A program made the translations under genes and the position numbers. A model generated the notes under the pieces. It saw only the letters and a list, made by a program, of their open reading frames with translations. It had not been told where the DNA came from and ran no database searches. From NCBI RefSeq assembly GCF_900111195.1, contig NZ_FOGL01000006.1, positions 1 to 64,000 of the forward strand: DNA of 64,000 nucleotides, given 5' to 3'. Below, in pieces: positions 55,388-64,000 of this stretch. Within the stretch, counting starts at the first letter, position 1, and every line of letters begins with the position of its first letter. The DNA is from Gracilibacillus ureilyticus. Its GTDB lineage: Bacteria; Bacillota; Bacilli; Bacillales; Amphibacillaceae.

Positions 55388-55402
55388 TGATAATGGTTAT
55401 CA
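55388..55402. promoter_or_regulatory. Fur box between divergent iron genes
   Basis: TGATAATGGTTATCA matches the 7-1-7 Fur consensus TGATAATNATTATCA at all but one fixed position. It lies 58 bases from the binding-protein start and 48 bases from the flavoprotein start. A weaker related sequence (TGAAATCGATTATCA) stands near 55362-55376. Confidence 0.85.
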
Positions 55403-55449
55403 TTATCGTTTGTCAACGGTTTTTTAAAATATATGTTGGAGGGATTGCT

Positions 55450-56499
55450 TTGCGACAAGAGGACTGTTTTGATGTAACTGTAATCGGTGGAGGACCTGCT
55501 GGATTATATTCAGCTTTCTATAGCGGATTAAGAGAAATGAAAACAAAGATTATTGAATTCCAGCCGCAATTAGGCGGGAAAATCCATGTATACCCAGAGA
55601 AAATGATCTGGGATGTCGGAGGTTTATTACCAGTTACCGGCCAGCAGCTGATTGATCAATTAACCGAACAAGGATTAACGTTTCAGCCGGAAGTTGTCCT
55701 GAATGAAAAGGTGGAATCAATTGAAAAGAGAGCAGATGGAATTTTTCTCTTACATGGAAGTACAGGAAAAGTCCATTACACAAGAACAGTCATTGTTGCA
55801 ACAGGGAGCGGTATATTAAAACCTCAGAAATTAGAGATAGATGGAGCAGAACGTTTCGAGCTGACTAATTTGCATTATACAGTTCAGTCTTTTAAAAAAT
55901 TCAAAGATAAAGTTGTCATAATTTCTGGTGGTCGTGATTCAGCAATTGATATCGCAAATGAACTGGAGCCAATTGCGAAGAAAGTCTACCTGACATATCG
56001 CCGCGAGAATTTAAATGGACATGAAGCACAAATAACACAATTGCTAAATAGCTCGATTGAATGCTTCTTTCAGACAACTATTACTAAATTAATATCTAAT
56101 CAGAAGAAAGAAAAAATTAATCAGGTGGAACTAACCAACAGCAAGACTGGAGAGGTTACGTCAATACCAGTAGATGATGTTGTCATTAACCATGGTTTTG
56201 ATCGTGATTCATCCCTCATTGAAAACAGTGATTTACCTATTGAGCTTATCGACGATTTTTATATCGCTGGAGATAACAAATCGGCATCTAACGTTGGAGG
56301 TTTATTTGCTGCGGGAGATAAATTAAAAAATGATGGGAAAGTGCATCTTATATTAGGAGCATTTCAGGATGCAGCTAATGCGGTGAACAGTGCCAAAAAA
56401 TACTTAGAACCAGAAGCAACGGAATATGCGATGGTTTCTTCACATAATGATATATTTAAAGAAAAGAATAAAAAATTAGTGCAGGATTTACTGAAGTAA
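55450..56499 (+). CDS. Ferredoxin/flavodoxin-NADP+ reductase-like flavoprotein (YumC/YcgT type)
   Basis: The 349-residue protein is a thioredoxin-reductase-like ferredoxin-NADP reductase (type 2 FNR). The FAD site is VTVIGGGPAGLYSAFYSGLR (about residues 8-27), the NADPH domain has IISGGRDSAIDIANEL with the FNR-type GGRDSA, and GLFAAGDK is the second flavin motif. There is no CxxC redox motif, which excludes thioredoxin reductase. The divergent Fur-controlled siderophore operon suggests that it supplies electrons for reducing ferric siderophores, as proposed for Fur-regulated YcgT. The TTG at 55450 is chosen because GGAGGG lies six bases upstream; other in-frame starts run into the Fur box region. 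Confidence 0.85.
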   Translation: MRQEDCFDVTVIGGGPAGLYSAFYSGLREMKTKIIEFQPQLGGKIHVYPEKMIWDVGGLLPVTGQQLIDQLTEQGLTFQPEVVLNEKVESIEKRADGIFLLHGSTGKVHYTRTVIVATGSGILKPQKLEIDGAERFELTNLHYTVQSFKKFKDKVVIISGGRDSAIDIANELEPIAKKVYLTYRRENLNGHEAQITQLLNSSIECFFQTTITKLISNQKKEKINQVELTNSKTGEVTSIPVDDVVINHGFDRDSSLIENSDLPIELIDDFYIAGDNKSASNVGGLFAAGDKLKNDGKVHLILGAFQDAANAVNSAKKYLEPEATEYAMVSSHNDIFKEKNKKLVQDLLK

Positions 56500-56530
56500 A
56501 CAGATACTTATATAGTGTATCTGTTTTTTT
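56499..56530 (+). terminator. Terminator after the flavoprotein gene
   Basis: AACAGATAC pairs perfectly with GTATCTGTT and is followed by T; it starts at the last base of the stop codon. Confidence 0.88.
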
Positions 56531-56592
56531 GTTAAACTGGAAGAATAAAGAGGAATATAGTCAATCTTTTAACAGAATAATAAAAGAATATA

Positions 56593-56604
56593 CGATAATT
56601 ATCG
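56593..56604. promoter_or_regulatory. 12-bp palindrome before selO
   Basis: CGATAATTATCG is a perfect palindrome 18 bases before the selO start, resembling a shortened Fur-like core. Its role is uncertain. Confidence 0.35.
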
Positions 56605-56622
56605 ACTGGAAAGGGAGATTCA

Positions 56623-58080
56623 ATGGCTAAAATAGGTTTTCACTTTGATAATAGTTACACATCATTGCCGGAGCGGTTTTACAGCAAAACAAATCCAACA
56701 CCTGTGAGTAGTCCTGTTTTACAATTGTTTAATGAAGGTTTAGCAGAACAGCTTGGCCTTAAGGTGGATGAATTAAAGCAGGAAACCAATATTGGAATAC
56801 TGGCAGGTAACACAATACCTAATGGGGGAATGTCTATCGCACAAGCATATGCAGGACATCAATTCGGACATTTTACAATGCTGGGGGATGGGCGTGCAAT
56901 CCTGTTAGGAGAGCATGTTTCACCAAATGGTGATAAATTTGATCTGCAATTAAAAGGGGCAGGTATCACACCATACTCCAGAGGTGGTGATGGCCGGGCG
57001 ACTCTTGGACCGATGCTGAGAGAGTATATTATTAGTGAGTCAATGCATGCTTTAGGAATTCCAACTTCAAGGAGTTTAGCTGTTGTGACAACTGGAGAAC
57101 AAGTAATGCGTGAAACTGTACTGCCTGGTGCTATTTTAACACGGGTTGCTTCAAGTCATATTCGATTTGGTACTTTTCAATATGCAGCGACATTTGGGGA
57201 AGAGGGAGATGTTCAGAAATTAGCAGATTATACAATTAAACGGCATTATCCTGATTTGGAAAAGATGGACAATCCTTATCTTGCTTTGTTGCACGAAGTT
57301 GTGAAGCGGCAGGGAAACCTTATAGCAAAATGGCAACTGGTTGGGTTTATCCATGGTGTAATGAACACAGACAACATGACAGTAAGTGGTGAAACGATTG
57401 ACTATGGGCCCTGTGCATTTATGGATGAGTATGATCCGGCAACTGTTTTTAGTTCTATTGACAGGCAAGGTAGATATGCATACGGAAACCAGCCAAACAT
57501 CGGCGGTTGGAATCTGGCTAGATTTGCCGAAAGTTTAATACCATTAATAGATGAAGATAATGACAGGGCAGTTGAGTTGGCACAAGAAGCAATCTCAAAG
57601 TTTCCTGAACATTTTCATAATCATTGGCTCAAAGGAATGTGCGCAAAGCTCGGCATTTATAATCCGGAAGAATCAGATGAAGAGCTTATTAAGGAGCTGC
57701 TCGAATTAATGAGCCAATTCGAAGCAGACTTTACCAATACCTTTAGAGCCCTGACTTTTGAAGATAGAAAAAGTCTTGTAATGTTTGGTACAGAACCTTT
57801 TCAATTATGGGAGAATAAATGGCAAGAGCGTCTGAAGCGGCAGAAAGAATCAATGAGTCAGTCTGTGGATTTGATGAAAGATAACAACCCGGCAATTATC
57901 CCAAGAAACCATCGTGTAGAAGAAGCGATAAATGCGGCAGTGATGGATGATGACTATTCTAAATTGTTTCAATTGCTTAACGTCTTATTTAAACCTTATG
58001 CACATTCAAGTGATCAATTGGAGTACGCTTCATTACCACCTAAATCGGAAAGACCGCAACAGACGTTTTGCGGAACATAA
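56623..58080 (+). CDS. selO: SelO/YdiU protein adenylyltransferase
   Basis: The 485-residue protein is the bacterial homologue of selenoprotein O, a pseudokinase-fold enzyme that transfers AMP from ATP to Ser, Thr or Tyr of target proteins, with a role in redox stress. Family strings are [21 protein letters not shown] (shown here in part), [20 protein letters not shown] and [16 protein letters not shown]-like sequence; the metal and catalytic residues appear in [20 protein letters not shown]. The C-terminal Sec or Cys of the eukaryotic form is represented by a Cys at the third-last residue (CGT). It is a single gene closed by a terminator. Confidence 0.93.
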   Translation: MAKIGFHFDNSYTSLPERFYSKTNPTPVSSPVLQLFNEGLAEQLGLKVDELKQETNIGILAGNTIPNGGMSIAQAYAGHQFGHFTMLGDGRAILLGEHVSPNGDKFDLQLKGAGITPYSRGGDGRATLGPMLREYIISESMHALGIPTSRSLAVVTTGEQVMRETVLPGAILTRVASSHIRFGTFQYAATFGEEGDVQKLADYTIKRHYPDLEKMDNPYLALLHEVVKRQGNLIAKWQLVGFIHGVMNTDNMTVSGETIDYGPCAFMDEYDPATVFSSIDRQGRYAYGNQPNIGGWNLARFAESLIPLIDEDNDRAVELAQEAISKFPEHFHNHWLKGMCAKLGIYNPEESDEELIKELLELMSQFEADFTNTFRALTFEDRKSLVMFGTEPFQLWENKWQERLKRQKESMSQSVDLMKDNNPAIIPRNHRVEEAINAAVMDDDYSKLFQLLNVLFKPYAHSSDQLEYASLPPKSERPQQTFCGT

Positions 58081-58088
58081 TTTGAAGG

Positions 58089-58127
58089 AAGAGATTAATG
58101 ACAAGTTAATCTCTTTCTTTTTTTGTT
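58089..58127 (+). terminator. Terminator after selO
   Basis: AAGAGATTAA and TTAATCTCTT form a perfect 10-bp stem followed by a long T-rich run. Confidence 0.92.
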
Positions 58128-58158
58128 AGAAATAATCAATAATCATTATATTAGTTTT

Positions 58159-58172
58159 TGCAAACGTTTCCG
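58159..58172. promoter_or_regulatory. cre/LacI-type operator before the ABC efflux operon
   Basis: TGCAAACGTTTCCG matches the cre consensus with one mismatch at the last base and contains the AAACGTTT core common to LacI-family sites. It ends eight bases before the -35 box. Confidence 0.5.
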
Positions 58173-58180
58173 AAAATTCC

Positions 58181-58209
58181 TTTACATCATAAAATGGATA
58201 ATTTATACT
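58181..58209 (+). promoter_or_regulatory. Promoter of the ABC efflux operon
   Basis: TTTACA and TATACT are separated by 17 bases, 48 bases before the TTG start of the first gene. Confidence 0.75.
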
Positions 58210-58256
58210 TTTTACTGTAAGTGCTTACATTAATAAGAAAATTAGGAGGGGGAAAA

Positions 58257-58949
58257 TTGGATACAGAAAATGCACCAATATTAATATCAGAACAGGTTAG
58301 CAGGGATTATGGCTCTGGCAAAAATATAGTCCGTGCGCTAAGGGACGCATCCATTAAAGTTGACCAGGGACAATTAGTAATACTAAGGGGTAGATCAGGT
58401 TCCGGAAAAACAACTTTACTAAATATTCTCGCAGGTCTGGATCAGCCAACTTCCGGAAAAGTTATATTTAATCATAAGGATCTCTACGCATTATCCTCAG
58501 AACAACGTGATGAATTTAGACAGAAAGATATAAGTATAATTTTTCAGTCACATGCTCTTATTCCATTCATGTCAGCATATGAAAATGTTGAATTTGGATT
58601 GAGGATTGCGAAGATACCTGTACAGGAAAGAAGAAAATATGCAGAGGAAGCTCTCACTTTTGTTGGATTAAAAGAACGGATGCACCATCGTCCAGATGAA
58701 ATGTCGGGTGGTGAACAACAGAGAACATCCATTGCAAGGGCAATTGCCTGCAAGCCTAAAGTCATTCTCGCAGATGAACCAACAGCAGAACTTGACACCA
58801 AAATGGGGCTGCAAATAATGAAGTTATTTAAAGATTTAATAGAAAAAGAACAAGTTGGAATTATTATGACGAGTCACGACCCGGCAATGCTTGATATTGC
58901 TGATCAAGTTTATACCTTAGAGGATGGTGAAATTATTGAAGCGGTCTAA
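58257..58949 (+). CDS. ABC transporter ATP-binding protein (MacB/LolD type)
   Basis: The 230-residue ATPase has Walker A GRSGSGKTTL, the signature MSGGEQQRTSIARAIA, Walker B VILADEPTAE and the switch His in TSHDPAM. The subfamily is that of FtsX-type efflux and lipoprotein transporters. The TTG start follows AGGAGGGGG at four bases; a GTG at 58221 has no such site. It is the first of four genes that encode two ATPases, a membrane-fusion-like lipoprotein and an FtsX permease; it overlaps the second by 14 bases. Confidence 0.9.
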   Translation: MDTENAPILISEQVSRDYGSGKNIVRALRDASIKVDQGQLVILRGRSGSGKTTLLNILAGLDQPTSGKVIFNHKDLYALSSEQRDEFRQKDISIIFQSHALIPFMSAYENVEFGLRIAKIPVQERRKYAEEALTFVGLKERMHHRPDEMSGGEQQRTSIARAIACKPKVILADEPTAELDTKMGLQIMKLFKDLIEKEQVGIIMTSHDPAMLDIADQVYTLEDGEIIEAV

Positions 58950-59955
58950 TAAAATTTTCATGTACAGTTTCAGTGGGATACTACTCTCACTATTAATGGG
59001 ATGTTCTCTTTTGCCCAAAGAAGAATCAACATTAGCACCACCTCTGGAAAAACCAGCAAGTGAAGAGATAGCGACAGTAGAGGCAAGTGTTGGAACAATT
59101 GAAAGAAGCTTATCAGGGAATGGAATATTCGAGTCAACAGAAATGGCTTATCATCAGTTTACCCAGACATCTGGAAGAGTGGAAGAGGTTTATTTTACAG
59201 CTGGAGACACAGTAAAGAAAGGTGATGTTCTTTTGCAGCTGGAAAGCAATGGAGAAGATCTTGAGGTATTAAAAAAAGAACTGGAATTGGAAAAGAAACA
59301 ATTAGCACTTGATGAAGCAAAATATTCCGGGAATTCAAAAAAAATCCGTATTGCACAACTAGAAAGGGACATTGCCCAAAAGGAATATGATGCAGTCAAC
59401 AATGAGCTGACAGACAAAGCTTTAAAAGCAAAAATGGATGGAGTGATTGTATTCGATGGAGGCATCAAAGCTGGAGATACAATCGAATCATACCAGATGC
59501 TTTATACGGTGGCGAATCCTGCGGAGGCACGATTAGCGTTCAGTGGTACATCTGATGCTTATTTAAAAGAAGTCACTGTTGGTATGTCTGCTGATGTTAT
59601 TTTCAGAAACAAGACATATAAAGGGAAAGTTGTGCAGACACCTGCTACTGCCCCATCTGTTGAGGATGAAGAATTAAAAGAGAAGTACAGTCAGCAATTA
59701 TATATCGAATTACCTGAAGCACCTGAAGATATTCAAATCGGCGAAAAGGCAACAGTGAAAATTGTCTTGGATAAAAAAGAAAACGTTGTTATTGTTCCTA
59801 AAAATGCCATACGTGAGATGTTAAACGAACAGTATATCCATGTACTGGAAGACGGTGTGCGTATAGAGAAGAATGTGGAAGTGGGAATTAGTAATACAAC
59901 AGAAACTGAAATAATAAGAGGAATAGAAGCCGGTGATCAGGTGATTGTAAAGTGA
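58936..59955 (+). CDS. HlyD/RND-type adaptor lipoprotein of the ABC system
   Basis: The 339-residue protein has a lipoprotein signal peptide (lipobox LMGC) and the adaptor layout of MacA-like proteins: a first half-lipoyl domain (VEEVYFTAGDTVKKGDVLLQ), a coiled-coil hairpin (about residues 110-155), a second half-lipoyl domain (ALKAKMDGVIVFDGGIKAGD) and a beta-barrel with C-terminal membrane-proximal domain. It would sit outside the membrane and link to the FtsX permease. TTG 58936 has GGTGA five bases upstream and overlaps the ATPase gene; ATG 58924 is an alternative. Confidence 0.87.
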   Translation: MKRSNKIFMYSFSGILLSLLMGCSLLPKEESTLAPPLEKPASEEIATVEASVGTIERSLSGNGIFESTEMAYHQFTQTSGRVEEVYFTAGDTVKKGDVLLQLESNGEDLEVLKKELELEKKQLALDEAKYSGNSKKIRIAQLERDIAQKEYDAVNNELTDKALKAKMDGVIVFDGGIKAGDTIESYQMLYTVANPAEARLAFSGTSDAYLKEVTVGMSADVIFRNKTYKGKVVQTPATAPSVEDEELKEKYSQQLYIELPEAPEDIQIGEKATVKIVLDKKENVVIVPKNAIREMLNEQYIHVLEDGVRIEKNVEVGISNTTETEIIRGIEAGDQVIVK

Positions 59956-59975
59956 TCAATAGGAGGATCTGACAA

Positions 59976-62792
59976 ATGACCATCTTTATGATGTTATTTA
60001 GAAAAATGAATAAAAATCGCTGGCTTGTTATTAGCTTGTTAAGCGGCATGATGATAAGCACGATGCTAACAAGCAGTCTTCCCATTTACAAAGAATCCAT
60101 TCTTCAAAGAATGTTAATCAAAGAATTAGATCAGTTCTATATGGATACATGGAAATACCCTGGCAGCTTATCAGCAAAGTTATCTTTAAGTTTACATGAT
60201 GACGAAGAGGTTACAAGGTATGAACTGCTGCAGCAATTAGATGAGTACTGGGAGCAGCAAATTATAGAGGAGAGAAGCTTTGAAATCCACGAATTTATCA
60301 GGGAACGAAGCACAAGACATTTTAGTGTCCGGCCGGTTACTGACAAGGAAAGTAATTCAGATAGTCACCAGGTAGATATGGTGATGCGGACAAATATTGA
60401 GGAGCATGTCGATCTGGTTGAAGGCAAATACCCTTCAGCTGCCCCGGTAGACGGTGTATATGAAGGAATGGTTACAGAAGCCTTACTTGTCCAGTATGAC
60501 ATGGAACTCGGCGATACGTTTATAAGTGAAAATAGTATTGCAGATGGTGTGAAGGTGAAAATAGTCGGCATAATAGAACAGAAAGATCTAAATGACCGGT
60601 ATTGGACTGAACCGCTAAGCGAGTACAGCAAATCTATTATTATAAATGAACAGTTATTTAATGAGATTGTACAACAGGAAATTATTCCCCTTAGTTCCGC
60701 AAGCTGGCTGGCAAACGTTGATTACACCAAGTTATCAGTTGCATCAGCCGATTTATTTCTGCAGAAGAAACAGCAAATAGACAATTATTACAAACAAACA
60801 ATTCAGGGTTTCACACCAACTTTATTAGCAGCAATGGATATATTTTCACAGTATAAAGAGAAAGAAGAAAGACTCAGCCTGTTATTACTGTCTTTAAATA
60901 TTCCTTTATTAGTTTTAGTAATATTCTATGTTTACATGGTGTCAGGTTTATTAGTAGAAAGACAGTTACCTGAAATGGCTGTTCTCCGAAGCAGAGGAGC
61001 ATCCAGAAAACAAATATTTTTATTATATTTAATAGAATCTGTGATACTGGCTTGTATTGCTTTTACCACTGGTCCATTCTTAGGAGCTTTTGTGACCAAA
61101 ATATTAGGTTCGAGTGACAGTTTTCTAAGTTTTGTGAACAGAGGGGATTTAAATGTTTCCTTAAGTTTCACCAGTTTTGCGTATTCAGGGATTGCAGCTG
61201 TTTTTGTTATCATTGTTAATCTTGTTCCAATGCTTCTCTCTATGCGGGTAAGTATTGTAGATCAGAAGCGTGATAAAGCCAGGGAAAGAAAGTTATCGTT
61301 CTGGTTCCGTTATGGAATTGACTTTATACTGCTGGGACTTGGTTGCTATGGCCTTTATCACCTTAACAGAAAACTTGAAACACTGCTTGCTTTAGAAACA
61401 GAAGGGTTGGAAATGAACATTGACCCGATTTTGTTTGTTATACCGTTTGTATTCATTACAGGTCTGGGCCTAGTTCTTTTGAGGTTGTATCCATATGCGC
61501 TTCATTTAGTTTACCGAATCGGAAAAAATGCCTGGACACCGCCTTTTTATTCTTCATTATTACAGGTAAGCAGACGAACTAAGCAATATCAATTACTCAT
61601 GTTATTTCTAATCTTAACAGTAGCCATTGGTATATTCAGTACAAGTGCTGCCAGAACATTAAATGATAATATGGAAGAACAAATCTGGTATCGTAATGGC
61701 AGTGAGATTGTACTGAGCCAGCAATGGACGGTTGATCCTGCAAGCCTTCAGGATGAAGAAGAACAAGTACGCTATATTGAACCACCCTATGAAACATTCA
61801 GTAAGCTGGAGGGAATTGACAGCAGTGCTCGCGTGTTTTCTAAGGAAGATGCTTACTTCTGGGCTGAAGAAGGTAATGGGAGAGCAGAACTGATGGGGAT
61901 TGTTACAGATGAATTTGGCAGGACTTCATGGATGAAGGATGGTTTGCTACCACATCATTTTTATGAATATCTGAATGTAATGGCGACAGATCCTTATGCT
62001 GTTCTGATTTCCGATACGCTGGCGAAAAGTTTAAATGTCTCTGAAGGTGATAAGATTGAAGTAGGTTGGGTAGGTACGGAGAAATTGCAAGTAACTGTCT
62101 ACGGTATTTTGGACTATTTTCCGTCTTTTAACCCGAATATCCCTAACCCATCACAGGAAAATGCAGATTCTATGCTTATTGTTGGGCATTTAGAAACTAT
62201 ACAAAATGAATTAGGTTTAGAACCTTATGATGTATGGGTTAAACTTAATAAAGGTATGAATAAGCAAGCTTTTATTGACCAGCTTACAGAAAAAGATATT
62301 CATTTAGTTGGCTATAAAGATACAGCAGCAGAAATCATTCAAAGCCGTAATGATCCATTCCGGTTGGCGATGAATGGTGTGATGAGTTTCGGTTTTATAT
62401 TATCATTATGTGTTACATTCTTCGGGTTTTTATTATATTGGATATTGTCATTACAGCGTCGCATCTTACAATTTGGCATTCTGAGGGCGATGGGAATTAC
62501 ATTCAGACAAATGATTGCAATGTTAACTTTAGAACAATTACTGACATCAGGTGTTGGTATTTTTGTTGGAATGATCACTGGTGCTGTTACAAGTTTTCTT
62601 TTTGTACCAATGTTTCAAACAGTATTTAACCCGAGTCAGATAGTGCCTCCATTTGAAGTTATGATTAAAGGAATGGATATATTGATTCTCTCTATATTCA
62701 TATTATTAATGATGATGATTGCGCTATTAACACTAGGTTATTATTTAAAACGAATTAAGATCCACCAGGCGCTTCGTCTTGGTGAGGACTAA
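59976..62792 (+). CDS. FtsX-like ABC permease, 938 residues
   Basis: The large membrane protein has an N-terminal helix, a long outside domain (about residues 40-295), a first FtsX unit of three to four helices (about 305-425, including LPEMAVLRSRGASRKQIFLL), further helices, a second outside domain (about 560-780) and a final FtsX unit (about 790-935, including ILQFGILRAMGITFRQMIAM). This double-FtsX plan is typical of mechanotransmission-type transporters that move or act on peptides and lipids outside the membrane rather than carrying solutes through a pore. AGGAGG precedes the ATG. It should partner with one or both ATPases of the operon. Confidence 0.9.
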   Translation: MTIFMMLFRKMNKNRWLVISLLSGMMISTMLTSSLPIYKESILQRMLIKELDQFYMDTWKYPGSLSAKLSLSLHDDEEVTRYELLQQLDEYWEQQIIEERSFEIHEFIRERSTRHFSVRPVTDKESNSDSHQVDMVMRTNIEEHVDLVEGKYPSAAPVDGVYEGMVTEALLVQYDMELGDTFISENSIADGVKVKIVGIIEQKDLNDRYWTEPLSEYSKSIIINEQLFNEIVQQEIIPLSSASWLANVDYTKLSVASADLFLQKKQQIDNYYKQTIQGFTPTLLAAMDIFSQYKEKEERLSLLLLSLNIPLLVLVIFYVYMVSGLLVERQLPEMAVLRSRGASRKQIFLLYLIESVILACIAFTTGPFLGAFVTKILGSSDSFLSFVNRGDLNVSLSFTSFAYSGIAAVFVIIVNLVPMLLSMRVSIVDQKRDKARERKLSFWFRYGIDFILLGLGCYGLYHLNRKLETLLALETEGLEMNIDPILFVIPFVFITGLGLVLLRLYPYALHLVYRIGKNAWTPPFYSSLLQVSRRTKQYQLLMLFLILTVAIGIFSTSAARTLNDNMEEQIWYRNGSEIVLSQQWTVDPASLQDEEEQVRYIEPPYETFSKLEGIDSSARVFSKEDAYFWAEEGNGRAELMGIVTDEFGRTSWMKDGLLPHHFYEYLNVMATDPYAVLISDTLAKSLNVSEGDKIEVGWVGTEKLQVTVYGILDYFPSFNPNIPNPSQENADSMLIVGHLETIQNELGLEPYDVWVKLNKGMNKQAFIDQLTEKDIHLVGYKDTAAEIIQSRNDPFRLAMNGVMSFGFILSLCVTFFGFLLYWILSLQRRILQFGILRAMGITFRQMIAMLTLEQLLTSGVGIFVGMITGAVTSFLFVPMFQTVFNPSQIVPPFEVMIKGMDILILSIFILLMMMIALLTLGYYLKRIKIHQALRLGED

Positions 62793-62808
62793 TCAGGAGG
62801 TGTAGATA

Positions 62809-63690
62809 TTGATCCAATGTGAAAACTTAGTAAAAATCTATCAGGCCTCAGGTTTAGAAGTAGTAGCATTGCAAGGTTTAGACTTAATGATAGAAAAAGG
62901 AGAGTTTACAGCTATTATCGGAAACTCAGGAAGCGGCAAATCTACATTATTAAATATGTTGGGCGGGCTTGACCGTCCTTCGGCAGGCAAGTTGTTTATT
63001 GATGGAAAGGATATGCTAAAATTCAATGAAAAAGAATTAACAGAATATAAACGTGATACAGTTGGATTTATCTGGCAGAATAATGCTCGCAATCTGATTC
63101 CGTATTTAACTGCTGTAGAAAATATAGAAATACCGATGTTGCTGAATAAACGGCTGCGGAGGGAACGGGCTTTGGAATTACTGGATGCTGTCGGTCTCTA
63201 CCATCGTAAAGACAATTTATTGCACCAACTCTCAGGTGGTGAACAGCAGCGAGTGGCGATAGGGATAGCACTAGCTAATCAGCCGAAATTACTGTTGGCA
63301 GATGAACCAACAGGTGCTGTCGATACGAAAACTGCAGACCAGATTATGCAATTATTTAATCGTCTGAATAGAGAACTAGGCTTAACTGTTGTAATAGTGA
63401 CACATGATCAGCGTTTAGCCAAGAGAGTAGACCGGGTAATTGCGATAAGAGACGGGAGAACATCTTCGGAAATGATTAGAAGGAAATCTTATGCAGAAGA
63501 AATGGCAGTGCTTGAAGAATCACTTGATCTGGAAGAGGATTCACATGATGAATATGTTGTAATGGATCAGTCGGGAAGAATTCAGATTCCCTCAAACTAT
63601 TTAGAAGAATTGGAATTAGCAGGCTTAAACAAATTGCAACTGCATCTGGAAGGTAAGGAGATCGTAATTCGGGCTCCATCAGATGATTAG
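62809..63690 (+). CDS. ABC transporter ATPase with C-terminal AbrB-like tail
   Basis: The 293-residue protein has an ABC ATPase core of about 220 residues: Walker A GNSGSGKSTL, signature LSGGEQQRVAIGIALA, Walker B LLLADEPTGA and the switch His in VTHDQRL. It then extends by about 70 residues. An acidic linker (EESLDLEEDSHDEY) leads into residues 252-293, DQSGRIQIPSNYLEELELAG and LNKLQLHLEGKEIVIRAP, which follow the SpoVT/AbrB swapped-hairpin pattern (G-R-I-x-I-P, helix, then two strands). The extension could be for dimerisation or DNA binding. TTG start, with AGGAGG eight bases upstream. It is the second ATPase of the operon. Confidence 0.88.
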   Translation: MIQCENLVKIYQASGLEVVALQGLDLMIEKGEFTAIIGNSGSGKSTLLNMLGGLDRPSAGKLFIDGKDMLKFNEKELTEYKRDTVGFIWQNNARNLIPYLTAVENIEIPMLLNKRLRRERALELLDAVGLYHRKDNLLHQLSGGEQQRVAIGIALANQPKLLLADEPTGAVDTKTADQIMQLFNRLNRELGLTVVIVTHDQRLAKRVDRVIAIRDGRTSSEMIRRKSYAEEMAVLEESLDLEEDSHDEYVVMDQSGRIQIPSNYLEELELAGLNKLQLHLEGKEIVIRAPSDD

Positions 63691-63723
63691 TTTTATCATT
63701 AAGAGCAGAAAGGATGTACACAA

Positions 63724-64000
63724 GTGAAAGTGACAATAAAGGATATCGCAAAAGAATTAGGGCTGGCTGTAAGTACTGTATCACGTGCCTTAAACGGGAG
63801 TTATGGTGTACATCCAAATACGATCGAACAAGTGAAGAAGAAGGCAAAAGAATTGGGGTATATTCCTAACCTCGGAGCACAGCAAATGGCAGGAAAATCA
63901 AGTCAATTAATAGGTATCTTCTTTCCTGAATTTGATATAGAAGGAGTAAACCCTGATTTTTTTGAACTGTTACCATCCATTCAGGAGGTTCTCAGAGAAG
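63724..64000 (+). CDS. LacI-family transcriptional regulator (cut off by the window end)
   Basis: The first 92 residues are present. The LacI helix-turn-helix and hinge are clear (TIKDIAKELGLAVSTVSRAL, then VHPNTIEQVKKKAKELGYIP), followed by the first strand of the effector domain (LIGIFFPEFDIEG). GTG 63724 has AAAGGA upstream; GTG 63730 is an alternative. It starts 33 bases after the second ATPase gene and could belong to that transcript or begin a carbohydrate operon beyond the window. A LacI-type site stands before the ABC operon at 58159. Confidence 0.9.
   Translation, partial: MKVTIKDIAKELGLAVSTVSRALNGSYGVHPNTIEQVKKKAKELGYIPNLGAQQMAGKSSQLIGIFFPEFDIEGVNPDFFELLPSIQEVLRE

Overview
The window is chromosomal DNA from a low-GC, spore-forming Gram-positive bacterium of the family Bacillaceae. 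Strong AGGAGG ribosome sites, several TTG and GTG starts, lipobox lipoproteins with long acidic Asn/Glu/Asp linkers, a GerAB-type germination permease, and Fur- and CcpA-type sites support this. The acidic lipoprotein linkers and the gene mix resemble halotolerant genera such as Gracilibacillus, Virgibacillus or Oceanobacillus; the genus is an inference. No rRNA, tRNA, CRISPR array, prophage or intact insertion sequence was seen.

Layout. 0.5-4.8 kb: orphan GerAB-type permease, a methyltransferase, a chemoreceptor and a deoxynucleoside kinase. 5.1-15.2 kb: a carbohydrate-use region with two tandem esterase-family proteins (the first lacking catalytic residues), a LacI regulator, a sugar ABC importer without its own ATPase, a Gfo/Idh/MocA oxidoreductase and an FGGY kinase. 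15.2-29.9 kb: mostly single genes, including an AI-2E family transporter, a second chemoreceptor, a lipoprotein, a TetR/VOC pair with duplicated operators, a MocR regulator, small membrane proteins, VanZ, UDP-galactopyranose mutase and a LysR regulator. 30-41.6 kb: a glycan region with a GH43 enzyme, a membrane-tethered GH3 enzyme of permuted domain order, two paralogous cytosolic GH3 enzymes with a shared C-terminal tail, and between them a GtrA-like membrane protein and a family 2 glycosyltransferase. 41.7-45.8 kb: VOC/TetR/CPBP genes, an AraC regulator, a 104-bp tandem repeat and a PH-domain protein. 46-49.6 kb: a TAXI-type TRAP importer. 49.8-52.1 kb: a 780-residue two-module class I isoprenoid synthase. 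52.3-56.5 kb: hydroxamate siderophore uptake divergent from a ferredoxin-NADP reductase-like flavoprotein across a Fur-type box. 56.6-58.1 kb: SelO. 58.2-63.7 kb: a four-gene efflux-type ABC system whose last ATPase carries an AbrB-like tail. The window ends inside a LacI-family regulator.

How they work together. The 5-15 kb and 30-42 kb regions suggest a life on plant or microbial polysaccharides: extracellular or imported oligosaccharides would be de-esterified, hydrolysed by GH43/GH3 enzymes, oxidised and phosphorylated, under LacI and CcpA-type control. Three solute-binding-protein operons each have a hairpin directly after the binding-protein gene, fitting excess binding protein over membrane subunits. 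The most unusual items are the two-module isoprenoid synthase, the permuted GH3 with the adjoining GH3-GtrA-GT2 set, the ABC ATPase with an AbrB-like tail, and the esterase/pseudo-esterase pair.
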